Of a stretch of 59,437 nucleotides of DNA, positions 7,096 through 15,464 are shown piece after piece. The notes under the pieces were generated by a model that did not search any database, was not told where the DNA came from, and saw only the letters and a list, made by a program, of their open reading frames with translations. A program made the position numbers and the translations under genes. This DNA is from a virus, in the IMG/VR virus record IMGVR_UViG_3300028569_002710, positions 1 to 59,437 of that record; one strand, 5' to 3'. Numbering within the stretch: position 1 is the first letter of the stretch; every line of letters starts with the position of its first letter.

Positions 7096-7908
7096 TTACC
7101 TGTTGGTATTCCAATCACCTATTGTGGGTGGAAGACCTGCCCATTTTTTGGCTTGTGGCCATGTTTCTGGTTTGAAATCCTTTGGGTAAAAGCTCATAGG
7201 CTTTTTAGTATCTTTAGATGGTTCAACATTAATTACAGGTTCTGGTTTATAAGGAGGCACATAATAAGAAATAAATTCACTGAACATGTATGCTTTACTA
7301 CCAAAAACAACAATGGTTTTTAATGGATCACGAATTTTACCATCTTGTTCTAATTTTTTACATGCTGCCGCAGCAACTGAGATGGTAGGGTGTTTAGAGG
7401 TAGAATAAATTGCTATCAAATCAATTTGATTGAATATTCTTTTGAATGAATCCCCTATAGCTTCTAAATTTACACGTTCAGGCCAATTTGTCTGATCCTC
7501 TCCATATAAAAATCTTTTAATATTATCATTTGGAAGCCTTCTTTTTAATTTATCAAAATTAATCCTATAACCTATCCTGCCAACAGCAGCAACCACATCA
7601 GGACGTGTTTGGAAAATTTCATCATAAGCTTTCCGAAGCTTTAGCCCTATTATTGCGTCTTCTCTGGTTTTTGTATTAATTAAATTATCATGAGAACCTT
7701 CAGTTTTTCCAAAATAAGCTGTATCTGTAGATTCTAGATAAATAAATGGATCATGGGTTTCTGTAAGATCTCCATCTATGATCGAAGCGGCTGAAATCAT
7801 AACATCGTCATCTGGTTTCATGAATATTTCTAAACCATTTTTTACATCAGGGAAATAATCATCAGCTTCTCTTAAATTAAACCATTTATAAAAAGATAAA
7901 TTATTCAT
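7096..7908 (-). CDS. Unknown protein with capsid-targeting-like N-terminus
   Basis: 270 residues starting MNNLSFYKWFNLREADD. F-x-x-W-F-x-L-R-E|A has the LxE|A form cleaved by T4-type prohead proteases. The rest has no family I recognise. The C-terminus is Pro/Trp/Lys-rich (FYPKDFKPETWPQAKKW). It is convergent with the basic protein gene, 4 bp away, and lies 8 bp downstream of the small fibre-module gene. If the motif works as in T4, residues 1-14 are removed and the remainder is packaged. Confidence 0.6.
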   Translation of the reverse strand: MNNLSFYKWFNLREADDYFPDVKNGLEIFMKPDDDVMISAASIIDGDLTETHDPFIYLESTDTAYFGKTEGSHDNLINTKTREDAIIGLKLRKAYDEIFQTRPDVVAAVGRIGYRINFDKLKRRLPNDNIKRFLYGEDQTNWPERVNLEAIGDSFKRIFNQIDLIAIYSTSKHPTISVAAAACKKLEQDGKIRDPLKTIVVFGSKAYMFSEFISYYVPPYKPEPVINVEPSKDTKKPMSFYPKDFKPETWPQAKKWAGLPPTIGDWNTNR

Positions 7909-7916
7909 ATTTCCCC

Positions 7917-8171
7917 TTAAATTAATTCAAGAACCTTTGGTTCTTTGCCAATATAAGTTTCGTAGCATCTTATTGCCTTGCTTCCATTAAGAGTGAATGT
8001 ATCGCCATGTCTTAATGGTTTATGCCAATATGGAATGAGAACTTCAGTATTTTTTAATCCCAAAATAATATTCTCCATGCTGTTTGGCAATGTTTGACTT
8101 GCCAAAGCAACAGGATCAATAGTATTGACACGAAATGTATATTGGGGATAATCCTGCATGTTGTTAATCAT
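7917..8171 (-). CDS. Stand-alone copy of a shared about 80-residue fibre module
   Basis: 84 residues. From YTFRVN to KVLELI it aligns along its whole length with the C-termini of the two fibre-like proteins at 12913 and 13997. Shared features include SQxxPxSxEHIILxLxN, KPLKHGDTFTLxGxKAI and YIGKxPK. There is no extra domain, so this is the module by itself. It is likely a small beta-rich structural domain, perhaps an attachment or oligomerisation unit. The start at 8171 has no strong ribosome-binding site, and an in-frame ATG follows at residue 5. Confidence 0.7.
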   Translation of the reverse strand: MINNMQDYPQYTFRVNTIDPVALASQTLPNSMENIILGLKNTEVLIPYWHKPLRHGDTFTLNGSKAIRCYETYIGKEPKVLELI

Positions 8172-8194
8172 TAATTTTATCTATAATTTTGACT

Positions 8195-8290
8195 TCATGT
8201 TTCAGTCAAATAATACCAAGTTTTAATGATTAAAAGAACTGTTGTCGCCATGAAAATCAAGATTAAGGCTAAGACTTGGAATTCAGTCAT
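8195..8290 (-). CDS. 31-residue single-span membrane peptide
   Basis: The ATG at 8290 is preceded by GGAGG with 7-nt spacing. The product, MTEFQVLALILIFMATTVLL and eleven further residues, is almost entirely one transmembrane helix. It lies just upstream of the small fibre-module gene on the same strand. Function is unknown. The strong ribosome-binding site and clean hydrophobic profile support it being real. Confidence 0.7.
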   Translation of the reverse strand: MTEFQVLALILIFMATTVLLIIKTWYYLTET

Positions 8291-8348
8291 GGTTCAATCC
8301 TCCATCAATTAGACTTTAATCATTTTTTCGTAAATTTACAATCTGTCA

Positions 8349-8377
8349 TTGCAAATTCAATTTGAAAGAAATAATAT
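8349..8377 (+). promoter_or_regulatory. Possible sigma70-type promoter
   Basis: TTGCAA and TAATAT are separated by 17 bp, about 25 bp before the ATG at 8402. Both hexamers match consensus at 4 of 6 positions. In AT-rich DNA this could arise by chance. Confidence 0.3.
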
Positions 8378-8401
8378 GACCTAACCAAAGGAGGTGGACC
8401 T

Positions 8402-8659
8402 ATGAGTTTTGAAGAGATTAAAGAACAGCTTATCAATGAGAACCCAGAGGCTCTTTTAGCTGATGGTTTCGATGATGCTTTGATTGGTGTGGCTAGAAGA
8501 TGCAGCCAACCATCATTGGCTGTTTACGACAGAACTAAATGTATTGAAATTTTATCGAAAGATATGAGCCATGAAGAAGCAGAAGAATATTTTGAATTTA
8601 ATGTGACAGGATCATGGATGGGTCCAAATACTCCCATATTCATGCATTCACCTTTCTAA
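8402..8659 (+). CDS. Conserved small phage protein (DGFDDALIGVA family)
   Basis: 85 residues with a perfect AAAGGAGGT ribosome-binding site. It has the pattern ADGFDDALIGVARRC, an AVYDRTKCIEIL segment, DMSHEEAEEYFEFNV and GPNTPIF. I know this as a small conserved protein repeatedly found in unrelated large phages. Its role is not established as far as I know. It is acidic, soluble and single-domain, and stands as a monocistronic unit with its own terminator directly after the stop. Confidence 0.8.
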   Translation: MSFEEIKEQLINENPEALLADGFDDALIGVARRCSQPSLAVYDRTKCIEILSKDMSHEEAEEYFEFNVTGSWMGPNTPIFMHSPF

Positions 8660-8702
8660 AAAAAAGAGGGCTAGCCAATCTGAGGCTAGCCCTCTTTTTT
8701 TA
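8660..8702. terminator. Bidirectional intrinsic terminator
   Basis: AAGAGGGCTAGCC and its complement form a 13-bp stem with a 7-nt loop, flanked by A8 on one side and T8 on the other. It ends the gene at 8659 and, on the other strand, overlaps the stop codon of the small gene at 8700. Confidence 0.92.
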
Positions 8703-8852
8703 CTTTTGACGAATTTTTTTGCGGATATGATTTATGTCTGCTTTAGTTAGTTTATTCATAAATTTATCTTTATGTTTCTCAGCAATTCTGCTATAAATTA
8801 GCATATCGAAACAAAAATAAGTTAATGAAAAGCAAATCAGAGAAAGTATCAT
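8700..8852 (-). CDS. 50-residue membrane-anchored small protein
   Basis: AAGGAGG lies 9 nt upstream of the ATG at 8852 (an ATG two codons earlier is too close to it). The N-terminal 20 residues (MILSLICFSLTYFCFDMLIY) form one membrane helix. The tail is basic (KLTKADINHIRKKIRQK) and presumably cytoplasmic. There are no homologues I recognise. The convergent terminator overlaps its stop codon. Confidence 0.72.
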   Translation of the reverse strand: MILSLICFSLTYFCFDMLIYSRIAEKHKDKFMNKLTKADINHIRKKIRQK

Positions 8853-9027
8853 GAACATAAACCTCCTTGTTTATGGTGACATCTATATTTATTAATCTCA
8901 TGTTAATTTATGATAAAATTAGATAGAGAAATATAATTCAGTTTGAAGGAAAATGCACTTTACGAAATGAACAAACCACGGTATCTTCCATTTAGTGGTG
9001 ATTTTTTTTAAGTAAAGGGCATGAAAA

Positions 9028-9684
9028 ATGTTGGCAATGATTCTTCTTGTTGTGAGCGGTCAAAATGGTTTGGATGCCATGTATCAGGCTGTGAGATGTC
9101 GTTCGTCGAATTGTTCGCCATCTCAAACCAGTTATTTCAACACACCTGAAAGCATTACCCAAATGAGGCTTAACGCAACAAGTTTAGCTAGGAATCTTAG
9201 CAGCAACTCAGACATGCTAATGCCAGCAGTTGTTTCTGGAGATACCACTCACAGGGTTGCTGCTGCTTTTGCGGCAGGTATGACACACAAGTCAGACGAA
9301 GTTCTTTTTACACTTTTGGAAGACAATGATCCACTTGTTTCACAAGCTGCTCGTGAAGCTTTAACACACATTGCTGTTGTAAAGCTGAATAGGCGTGTTG
9401 ATTTTGGACCTTACCCAAATTCAGACCCTGCCCATAAATCTGATTCGGCAAACTTGTGGAGGATTTTCTACTCCAGAAATCGTGTCCCCAATTCTCAATC
9501 TTCTCCTAATGAAGATGAAGATCAAAACTCAGCTAGTCGTCGTGGAACATCAAAGAAAACAGTTGAAGTAAAAGCCACATTGCCAACTAGAAGGATCACG
9601 GTTGAAAGTATTGATGATACAACGATACCCGGATTCAAAATCAAAAGAATCGAAACTAGAACAGTGCCAGATGACACTAACTGA
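9028..9684 (+). CDS. Secreted or membrane-anchored HEAT-repeat protein
   Basis: 218 residues. The first 14 or so residues are hydrophobic and may act as a short signal peptide. Residues 70-120 (HRVAAAFAAGMTHKSDEVL, then a PLVSQAAREALTHIAV helix pair) are a HEAT-type alpha-alpha repeat. The C-terminus is Ser/Arg/Glu-rich and probably disordered. HEAT-repeat secreted proteins are common in Planctomycetota, so this may be host-derived. The ATG lies after AAAGGGC. Confidence 0.65.
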   Translation: MLAMILLVVSGQNGLDAMYQAVRCRSSNCSPSQTSYFNTPESITQMRLNATSLARNLSSNSDMLMPAVVSGDTTHRVAAAFAAGMTHKSDEVLFTLLEDNDPLVSQAAREALTHIAVVKLNRRVDFGPYPNSDPAHKSDSANLWRIFYSRNRVPNSQSSPNEDEDQNSASRRGTSKKTVEVKATLPTRRITVESIDDTTIPGFKIKRIETRTVPDDTN

Positions 9685-9712
9685 TAATCAGTAAAACATT
9701 AGGGCTATTGCC

Positions 9713-9925
9713 ATGAAGCCAAGAACTGTTTTTCTCTATCCGGGATACATCACTAAAGGATTGAAAGGTCGAATGTTCTGGCATCCAAAAATGCCAGAAC
9801 ATGACATGGAATTAAATGATTGGAAAACTGATAAAGCAGTTGAAATTTCAAGCTGTATTCATGATCCTTGGCCTTTCATTGAAGGAGGAAAAGATTGTTT
9901 GATGGAAATTGGCACTCAACAATGA
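9713..9925 (+). CDS. Small unknown protein
   Basis: 70 residues with PKMPEHDMELNDWKTDKAV and a HDPWPF segment. It follows the HEAT protein after 28 bp and precedes the M14 peptidase by 10 bp, so the three are probably co-transcribed. No motif is recognised. A weak AGGG lies upstream. Confidence 0.6.
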   Translation: MKPRTVFLYPGYITKGLKGRMFWHPKMPEHDMELNDWKTDKAVEISSCIHDPWPFIEGGKDCLMEIGTQQ

Positions 9926-9935
9926 TATATAATGC

Positions 9936-10958
9936 ATGAGCAATTTCAGGTTGATTACTTTGGCCCTGATCACTCTGCTCTTCGCAGTAGAGGGAATTGT
10001 TTTATACAAAAAAAATGTATTGCAAAAAATTGCTGGAAAAATAATTAAAAACAAAGCTGAAAACTACGCCAAAGAAAAAATAGAAAAGATTGCTGAAAAA
10101 ATTATCGATAAGTATTTACCTAAAAAAGTTTCAGATCTGCAAATCAGTGATGTAGCTCAAAATTATAAAAATCAAAGCGATATAATCAATCAACTTAAAA
10201 AGTGGAATAAAGAAGCTCCTGACTTTACTGATTTTGTTTCATATGGCAAAACAGCAAATGGCACAGAATGTAATTATTTCAGGATGGGTACAAAAGACAA
10301 ACCAAAAGTTCTTATTCAGGCTGGTTTACATGGCGATGAAGAATATGCCATACTCGCCACAATGCATTTGATGGAAAAGATATTAAATGGATACGGCAAA
10401 AATGATGATATGACATGGGTTCTTGATAATCGTGATATTTACTTTATTCCTGTTATTTCTCCAGATACATATCTAAAATCTGATAAAATTGAAGGGTTCA
10501 ATCCTTCAACAAGTTTTCCATATTCTCAAAGACCTAACAACCCTTCTCCTTCGCCAATTAAGCTTGCAATGTGTTTGATGAATCACATGAAATTCAAATC
10601 TGTAATCAATATGCATACGTTTGGCGAATCGATTTATGCTCCTGAGATTTGCCAAAAGGAAGATGGCAATAAAATCAACGATCTTATAAACAAAATGGTT
10701 GGAATGAATGGATATAAAACTGAAAGACTTGAAAACGCACATGGATCAGGGACAGACACAGATTGGTTTTACTCAGCTGGATCTTGTAGTATCAAAATGA
10801 TGTGGGGCAAAAAAAGCCGCCAATTTGTTGAATACGCAGAAGTAGGACCATCTGTAGAAAAAAGCTTATCTGCAATTCTTTTGTTCATAAAAGAATCAAC
10901 AGATTTAGAATTAAACCCAACTCCTCTTCGCACAGTTTATTATCAAGAAGTAGAATAA
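9936..10958 (+). CDS. Membrane-anchored M14-family zinc carboxypeptidase
   Basis: 340 residues. A signal anchor spans residues 4-24, then comes a Lys/Glu coiled-coil stalk (about 28-65) and the peptidase domain. Zinc ligands are H132 and E135 in GLHGDEEY and H227 in NMHTFG. The probable catalytic Glu lies in EYAEVG near residue 302. M14 peptidases of this type trim C-terminal residues from peptides, including cell-wall peptides. The topology would place the catalytic domain outside the cytoplasmic membrane, so a role in wall modification during lysis or exclusion is plausible. Confidence 0.8.
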   Translation: MSNFRLITLALITLLFAVEGIVLYKKNVLQKIAGKIIKNKAENYAKEKIEKIAEKIIDKYLPKKVSDLQISDVAQNYKNQSDIINQLKKWNKEAPDFTDFVSYGKTANGTECNYFRMGTKDKPKVLIQAGLHGDEEYAILATMHLMEKILNGYGKNDDMTWVLDNRDIYFIPVISPDTYLKSDKIEGFNPSTSFPYSQRPNNPSPSPIKLAMCLMNHMKFKSVINMHTFGESIYAPEICQKEDGNKINDLINKMVGMNGYKTERLENAHGSGTDTDWFYSAGSCSIKMMWGKKSRQFVEYAEVGPSVEKSLSAILLFIKESTDLELNPTPLRTVYYQEVE

Positions 10959-11375
10959 TTATTTCAAATTCTTAAGCTTATAAATAAGATGATAAACTTC
11001 GGTAGAAATTTCATCTAATTGATTATGGATAAATGTGTCTTTCTTATCAATCATATCATGAGAGCCTTCTACAAATTTAGCGAATGATTCAAAATAAGAT
11101 ATTACATCCTGATTAGTTGGTACAGAATTCATTTTGAATGAAAGAAGTCCATATTTCCCAGAATATGTTTCAAACATCGTATCAGCCAAATCAACAATTG
11201 ATTCATAAAAGCCACCAAGTGCTTTGTGCTGGCTATAAGACTTTGATTGCAAATGTGCATAATGAGCAAAATCACGAGATTCAAAAATTTTACTGAAAAG
11301 AATTGATATTGATTTTTCACCCGATGATGCTGCTTCGTTATATCCAATAGGTGGCATCAGGTTGTTATTGCTCAT
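10959..11375 (-). CDS. Ferritin/Dps-like helical protein (DUF5856-like)
   Basis: 138 residues from the ATG at 11375, preceded by AAAAGG with about 8-nt spacing; a longer frame to 11402 lacks a site. The pattern FESRDFAHYAHLQSKSYSQH, KALGGFYESIVDLADTMFE and SGKYG resembles the ferritin-like DUF5856 proteins of large phages, with the acidic/His residues of helices 1-2. Its stop directly abuts the stop of the convergent M14 gene. Starved-cell DNA protection is the family-level guess. Confidence 0.65.
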   Translation of the reverse strand: MSNNNLMPPIGYNEAASSGEKSISILFSKIFESRDFAHYAHLQSKSYSQHKALGGFYESIVDLADTMFETYSGKYGLLSFKMNSVPTNQDVISYFESFAKFVEGSHDMIDKKDTFIHNQLDEISTEVYHLIYKLKNLK

Positions 11376-11446
11376 TTTCGTTGCCTTTTTTATAGTTTTC
11401 ACAATACAATATATGTATCTGTCAACAAAAATATTTTGGTCAAATT

Positions 11447-11896
11447 ATGAAAGCAAATCAAGCATATTGGCGCAGTCAACAGCCTCATCCCCTTAATCCT
11501 AACACGCATGATGCAAAAATATATAAAGAATATATGTTAGATGGATCTACATTGCTTCTTGGATGCACAAGAAAGCTGGTTTGCATATCAGATTATCAGA
11601 TGGATTTAGATCCTTGGCTCAAAGGTCCAAATGTCATAAAAGGTGATTGGATAGATAACAATCAAGATTTTGTCAATATTATCGGCGATGGAGTTATGAA
11701 TCTCACCAAAGATTTAGCAAATGGTCTTTTGAAAATGGCAAAAAAACATTCTAAAAACTTAGTCGTCAGAAGTTTCAAAAGAAAAGAATCTTGGATGAGA
11801 GTTGCAGATTATTTTCCCGAAGCTAAAGATTTTAAGATAACTCCATATATCTCAAGACAACTAATTGATTATAATTTTTATGTTTGGAGATTCTAA
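11447..11896 (+). CDS. Truncated SAM-methyltransferase-like protein
   Basis: 149 residues. STLLLGCTRKLVCISDYQMD followed by KGDWI and NIIGDGVMNL resembles motifs I-III of class I methyltransferases, but the usual GxGxG is replaced by LLGCTRKL. Its C-terminal half is short for the fold. TAATG couples it to the next gene (adenylate-forming enzyme), so the two proteins probably act on the same small molecule or glycan. Confidence 0.65.
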   Translation: MKANQAYWRSQQPHPLNPNTHDAKIYKEYMLDGSTLLLGCTRKLVCISDYQMDLDPWLKGPNVIKGDWIDNNQDFVNIIGDGVMNLTKDLANGLLKMAKKHSKNLVVRSFKRKESWMRVADYFPEAKDFKITPYISRQLIDYNFYVWRF

Positions 11897-12930
11897 TGCA
11901 GAATCCTAATGTTGATGTTAAGAATATAATAGACAAATTTGAAAAAAGTCAATGGATTTATAGTCCAAATTTAGATTCAATTAAGCATTTGCCTATTATC
12001 ACAAGAGAAGAATTAAGAAATATGCCAATGGAAAAAGGCATGTTTGCCTGTAGCACTTCAGGTTCAACGGGCGAATCTCTTAAAGTACAAAAAAGTTATG
12101 CAGATTATGTTTGGTATATGGCTACGAATGTAAGGGAAATGATCTGGAGGAAATGGGATTTCACAAAAAATATTGCTGTTATAAGGCCAGATTCAAAACT
12201 AAGAGACCTGAGTGGGTGGGGCATTCCACAAAATATTGCTCCAATACAAGGGAACACATACCAAATTAATTTTGCGCCTATTTCTCAAATCCAATCTTGG
12301 CTTGAGGAAAAGAATCCTCACTACATTCACAGCAGACCATCTATTCTTGCTGAACTAGATTTGACTAAAATACCAAACCTTATTGATGTTAAAAGTACAG
12401 GCGAACTCGGTGGAACCATGTTTAGCAGTGAAGAATGTGGGACTATTTCAATTCAATGCCCTGACAATCCTTCTGTCCATCATGTGATGGAAAATCAAAT
12501 TGTTGAAGTGGATGAATCTGGAAACATGATCATCACAACCATGACAAATAAATATGTAAAAAGATATAAAAACGGAGATTGCATTGAACTTGGAGAATGT
12601 AGTTGCGGCAGAAAATTACAAACAATTAAAAAAATAAATGGTCGTGTAAGGAATATGTTCGTTCTACCAAATGGCGACAAGAAGTGGCCATTGATAGGAA
12701 GCAAAGTCTATTATGAACAATTTGGTATCAAAAAGTATAAAGTAATTCAAAAATCAATCGAAGAATTAGAGCTTCATATTATTGCGGAAAATCTTGGAGA
12801 AAGAGAAAAAGAACTTCAAGCCGTTGTTAAAAAATGGCTTGAAGCAGAAGTTAATGTGACAATTAAATATGTAGAATCATTCCCAAATTACAAGCATGAA
12901 GAATTCATCAGCTTAGTCAACTATCTCTAA
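11896..12930 (+). CDS. Adenylate-forming enzyme (PaaK/CapK-like, ANL superfamily)
   Basis: 344 residues. STSGSTGESLKVQKS near residue 52 is the ANL phosphate-binding loop. STGELGG, then GECSCGRKL and KKINGRVRNMFVLPNG match the phenylacetate-CoA ligase/CapK branch that activates a carboxylate as acyl-AMP. It is shorter than typical PaaK (about 430) because the N-terminus is abbreviated. The start is the ATG at 11896 behind GGAG. It overlaps the upstream methyltransferase-like gene by one base and the convergent fibre gene by 18 bp. The substrate is unknown. Confidence 0.8.
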   Translation: MQNPNVDVKNIIDKFEKSQWIYSPNLDSIKHLPIITREELRNMPMEKGMFACSTSGSTGESLKVQKSYADYVWYMATNVREMIWRKWDFTKNIAVIRPDSKLRDLSGWGIPQNIAPIQGNTYQINFAPISQIQSWLEEKNPHYIHSRPSILAELDLTKIPNLIDVKSTGELGGTMFSSEECGTISIQCPDNPSVHHVMENQIVEVDESGNMIITTMTNKYVKRYKNGDCIELGECSCGRKLQTIKKINGRVRNMFVLPNGDKKWPLIGSKVYYEQFGIKKYKVIQKSIEELELHIIAENLGEREKELQAVVKKWLEAEVNVTIKYVESFPNYKHEEFISLVNYL

Positions 12931-13143
12931 AATTTTTGGTAATTTACCAATATATTGCTGACTGCACTTAATTGCTTTTTGCCCATACAAAGTAAATGTA
13001 TCACCATGCTTCAAAGGCTTATCGACATAAGGAACATAAACAGTTTGATTTTCAAGATTAAGAATAATATGTTCTAGACTGTCTGGAAGATTTTGACTGA
13101 CTATAGATGTGTAATCTATAACATTGACTCTAAATGTAATTGT
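12913..13143. repeat. Recent duplication, copy 1 (shared C-terminal module)
   Basis: About 230 bp that are nearly identical at the DNA level to 13997-14221. Most differences are single substitutions, so copying within the genome was recent. Confidence 0.9.
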
Positions 13144-13923
13144 TGGATTTATATAAGTTAGTCCTTTTGAGCCTTCATCAGCAGCGACATCTAAAAATGC
13201 TTGAGCAATAATTTGACGCTCAGAAGATCCCATGTATTCGGGATCTTGCTTGGAAATTACTATAAAATAAATTTCATCAATTCCAGTTAAATTTTGCAAA
13301 CAATGATCGTCAAACTCATTGCCAGTATCATAAAGATGAACAATTCCACTTCCGTTTCCGGGCACAAAAATAAAATGATTAATTGAAGGATCGCCAGAGT
13401 CATAAACTTGCTTATTAAAGCATGTAAATTGGCGACCTTTACTTGTCAAGGTGAACACATTAACTTCATAACTACCACTGTCATCAGCACCAATATCCCC
13501 TGTGATTGAAAATTCTTCAATATCAATACCAGTTGCTACCATTACAAACATGTCTGGATACATATTTGTAAAATATTGACTTCCAGCACCAAAATATGAA
13601 CTGCCATCGGCAATTATTCCATCCATGGGGGGATTGGTGTAATCTCCGTTTCCTTCTGAGCCAGAAACACTGTGAGTGTAGGGAATAGAATTAGCACGGG
13701 CAGTATCATTGTCAGAACCATCATTATCTACATTAACATAAAGCTGAGTTAGATTTGTATTCAGGCAATTTCCACCATCATACATATCGTCTCCACCATC
13801 CTCAATGTTGGTGTTGACTCCCTCATCATCTGGTTCATCACTAAAATAATATGGATTGATAATGTTTTCGGTAATTGTTTCATATCCAAGATTTAATTTT
13901 GTCAAAACTGCTTCAATACCCAT
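12913..13923 (-). CDS. Fibre or adhesin-like protein with DGGDDMYDGGN domain and shared C-terminal module
   Basis: 336 residues. The N-terminal part has NIEDGGDDMYDGGNCLNTN and a Gly/Asp-rich beta-type domain to about residue 250. I have seen this motif in surface proteins of viruses and bacteria with lectin-like folds. The last 80 residues are the module shared with the genes at 7917 and 13997. It probably lies on the virion surface or serves in host recognition. The N-terminal domain has no catalytic signature. Confidence 0.7.
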   Translation of the reverse strand: MGIEAVLTKLNLGYETITENIINPYYFSDEPDDEGVNTNIEDGGDDMYDGGNCLNTNLTQLYVNVDNDGSDNDTARANSIPYTHSVSGSEGNGDYTNPPMDGIIADGSSYFGAGSQYFTNMYPDMFVMVATGIDIEEFSITGDIGADDSGSYEVNVFTLTSKGRQFTCFNKQVYDSGDPSINHFIFVPGNGSGIVHLYDTGNEFDDHCLQNLTGIDEIYFIVISKQDPEYMGSSERQIIAQAFLDVAADEGSKGLTYINPTITFRVNVIDYTSIVSQNLPDSLEHIILNLENQTVYVPYVDKPLKHGDTFTLYGQKAIKCSQQYIGKLPKILEIVD

Positions 13924-13996
13924 AATGTTCCTTTTTCAATGTGATTTACAAATTCACTGTCTCAATATTTTTTGCAAGCATGAATAATTTATGATA

Positions 13997-14221
13997 TTAG
14001 TCAACTATCTCTAATATTTTTGGCAATTTGCCAATATATTGCTGATAACATTTAATTGCTTTTTGTCCATACAAAGTAAATGTATCGCCATGCTTCAAAG
14101 GTTTATCAACATAAGAAACATAAACAGTTTGATTTTCAAGATTAAGAATAATATGTTCTAGACTGTCTGGAATATTTTGACTGAATATAGATGTGTAATC
14201 TATAACATTAACTCTAAATGT
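13997..14221. repeat. Recent duplication, copy 2 (shared C-terminal module)
   Basis: Partner of 12913-13143. The similarity ends close to the boundary between the propeller and the module, as expected for domain shuffling. Confidence 0.9.
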
Positions 14222-15310
14222 GTAAACTGGCAATGGATAATTTATAGTAATTTCATCCGTTATGGCTTGAATATTACTTCCACCTAAGGAAAAAAAGTTC
14301 CATTTTTTGTCTGAAGCAATTTGTAATGGAGAAGATCTGTCATTAGTGGTTACATCTCCTAATACGCCAGCATAATTATTACCCCATCCCCATAAAGTAC
14401 CATTGGATTTCAATGCGACAACATTGCCAATTCCAGCATAGGCACTTGCCCAATTAGAATCAGTTCCGACTTGAACTGGAGATGATATTGTTGCCGTATA
14501 GCCATTTCCTAATGCTCCAGAGTCTCCTTCTCCCCACGCCCATAGAGTTCCATTTGTTTTTAATGCTACTACATTGGAGGCAGTAGAAGAAACACTTGAC
14601 CAATCACTTGAGCTTCCTACTTGAGCAGGCGAAGACAAATCAATCGTGTCGTTATTTCCTAAAACACCAAAACTACCATTTCCCCAAGACCAAAGAGTTC
14701 CATTGTTTTTAATTGCAAATGAAGATGAAGAAGAATTAGAGACTTGTTTCCAATCACTATCTGTTGTTATTTGAACTGGTGAGGAGTAATCAAGTATGTC
14801 GTTTTGTCCCAATTCTCCATCACTTCCTTCTCCCCATCCCCAGAGTGTTCCATCTGTTTTTATTGCCAAAGTGTGTGCAAGTGCTTTTGAAATTTGCTCC
14901 CAATTATTATCAGATCCCACTTGAACTGGAGAAGATCTTGAATTTTCATCATTTAGTCCAAGAATTCCAAAAAAATTGCTACCCCATGTCCACAATGTAC
15001 CATCTGATCGAATAGCAGAATTACTAAAAACCCCTGCTGAAACTTCTTTCCATAAAAGATTACCTATCTGAACTGGAGATGACTGTGCGTTAGTAGTGCC
15101 ATTTCCGATTGATCCATTGCTACCTTCACCCCATGCCCATAGAGTTCCATCTTTTTTAATGGCAAGAGAATGAGTGCCACTGGTAGAAACTTTTTCCCAA
15201 ACGCTTCCAGATATTATGTTTTGTACTGGAGAAGATCTATCAATTGTGTCGTTATCTCCTAATACACCGTAACCGTTACTTCCCCACGCCCAAAGTTCAT
15301 TGCCTGCCAT
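13997..15310 (-). CDS. RCC1-repeat beta-propeller fused to the shared fibre module
   Basis: 437 residues from the ATG at 15310 (GGAAAG upstream; a GTG at 15325 is less likely). About seven repeats of roughly 50 residues with the core LWAWGxGxxGxLGxxxxxxxSSPVQ, then a W-x-x-V-S and LAIKxDGT strand, predict a seven-bladed RCC1-type propeller covering residues 1-350. The C-terminal 80 residues are the shared module. There is no sign of nucleotide-exchange function. A display or receptor-binding role is inferred from the module. Confidence 0.85.
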   Translation of the reverse strand: MAGNELWAWGSNGYGVLGDNDTIDRSSPVQNIISGSVWEKVSTSGTHSLAIKKDGTLWAWGEGSNGSIGNGTTNAQSSPVQIGNLLWKEVSAGVFSNSAIRSDGTLWTWGSNFFGILGLNDENSRSSPVQVGSDNNWEQISKALAHTLAIKTDGTLWGWGEGSDGELGQNDILDYSSPVQITTDSDWKQVSNSSSSSFAIKNNGTLWSWGNGSFGVLGNNDTIDLSSPAQVGSSSDWSSVSSTASNVVALKTNGTLWAWGEGDSGALGNGYTATISSPVQVGTDSNWASAYAGIGNVVALKSNGTLWGWGNNYAGVLGDVTTNDRSSPLQIASDKKWNFFSLGGSNIQAITDEITINYPLPVYTFRVNVIDYTSIFSQNIPDSLEHIILNLENQTVYVSYVDKPLKHGDTFTLYGQKAIKCYQQYIGKLPKILEIVD

Positions 15311-15464
15311 AACACTACTTTCCACAAAGTGTAAATTTATGTAATTATTATTTACCCCACAAAAACTACCAAAATTAAAACATAATATTTATGTTTTTGA
15401 CTTAAAACTTAAAAATTTTTAAGTCGAAATAAGTAGTTAATACTTAAAAGAAGATAATGTTAAT

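Noticed and set aside
14764-15015. Plus-strand frame inside the RCC1 gene
   Set aside because: Antisense to the repeated propeller sequence; no ribosome-binding site.
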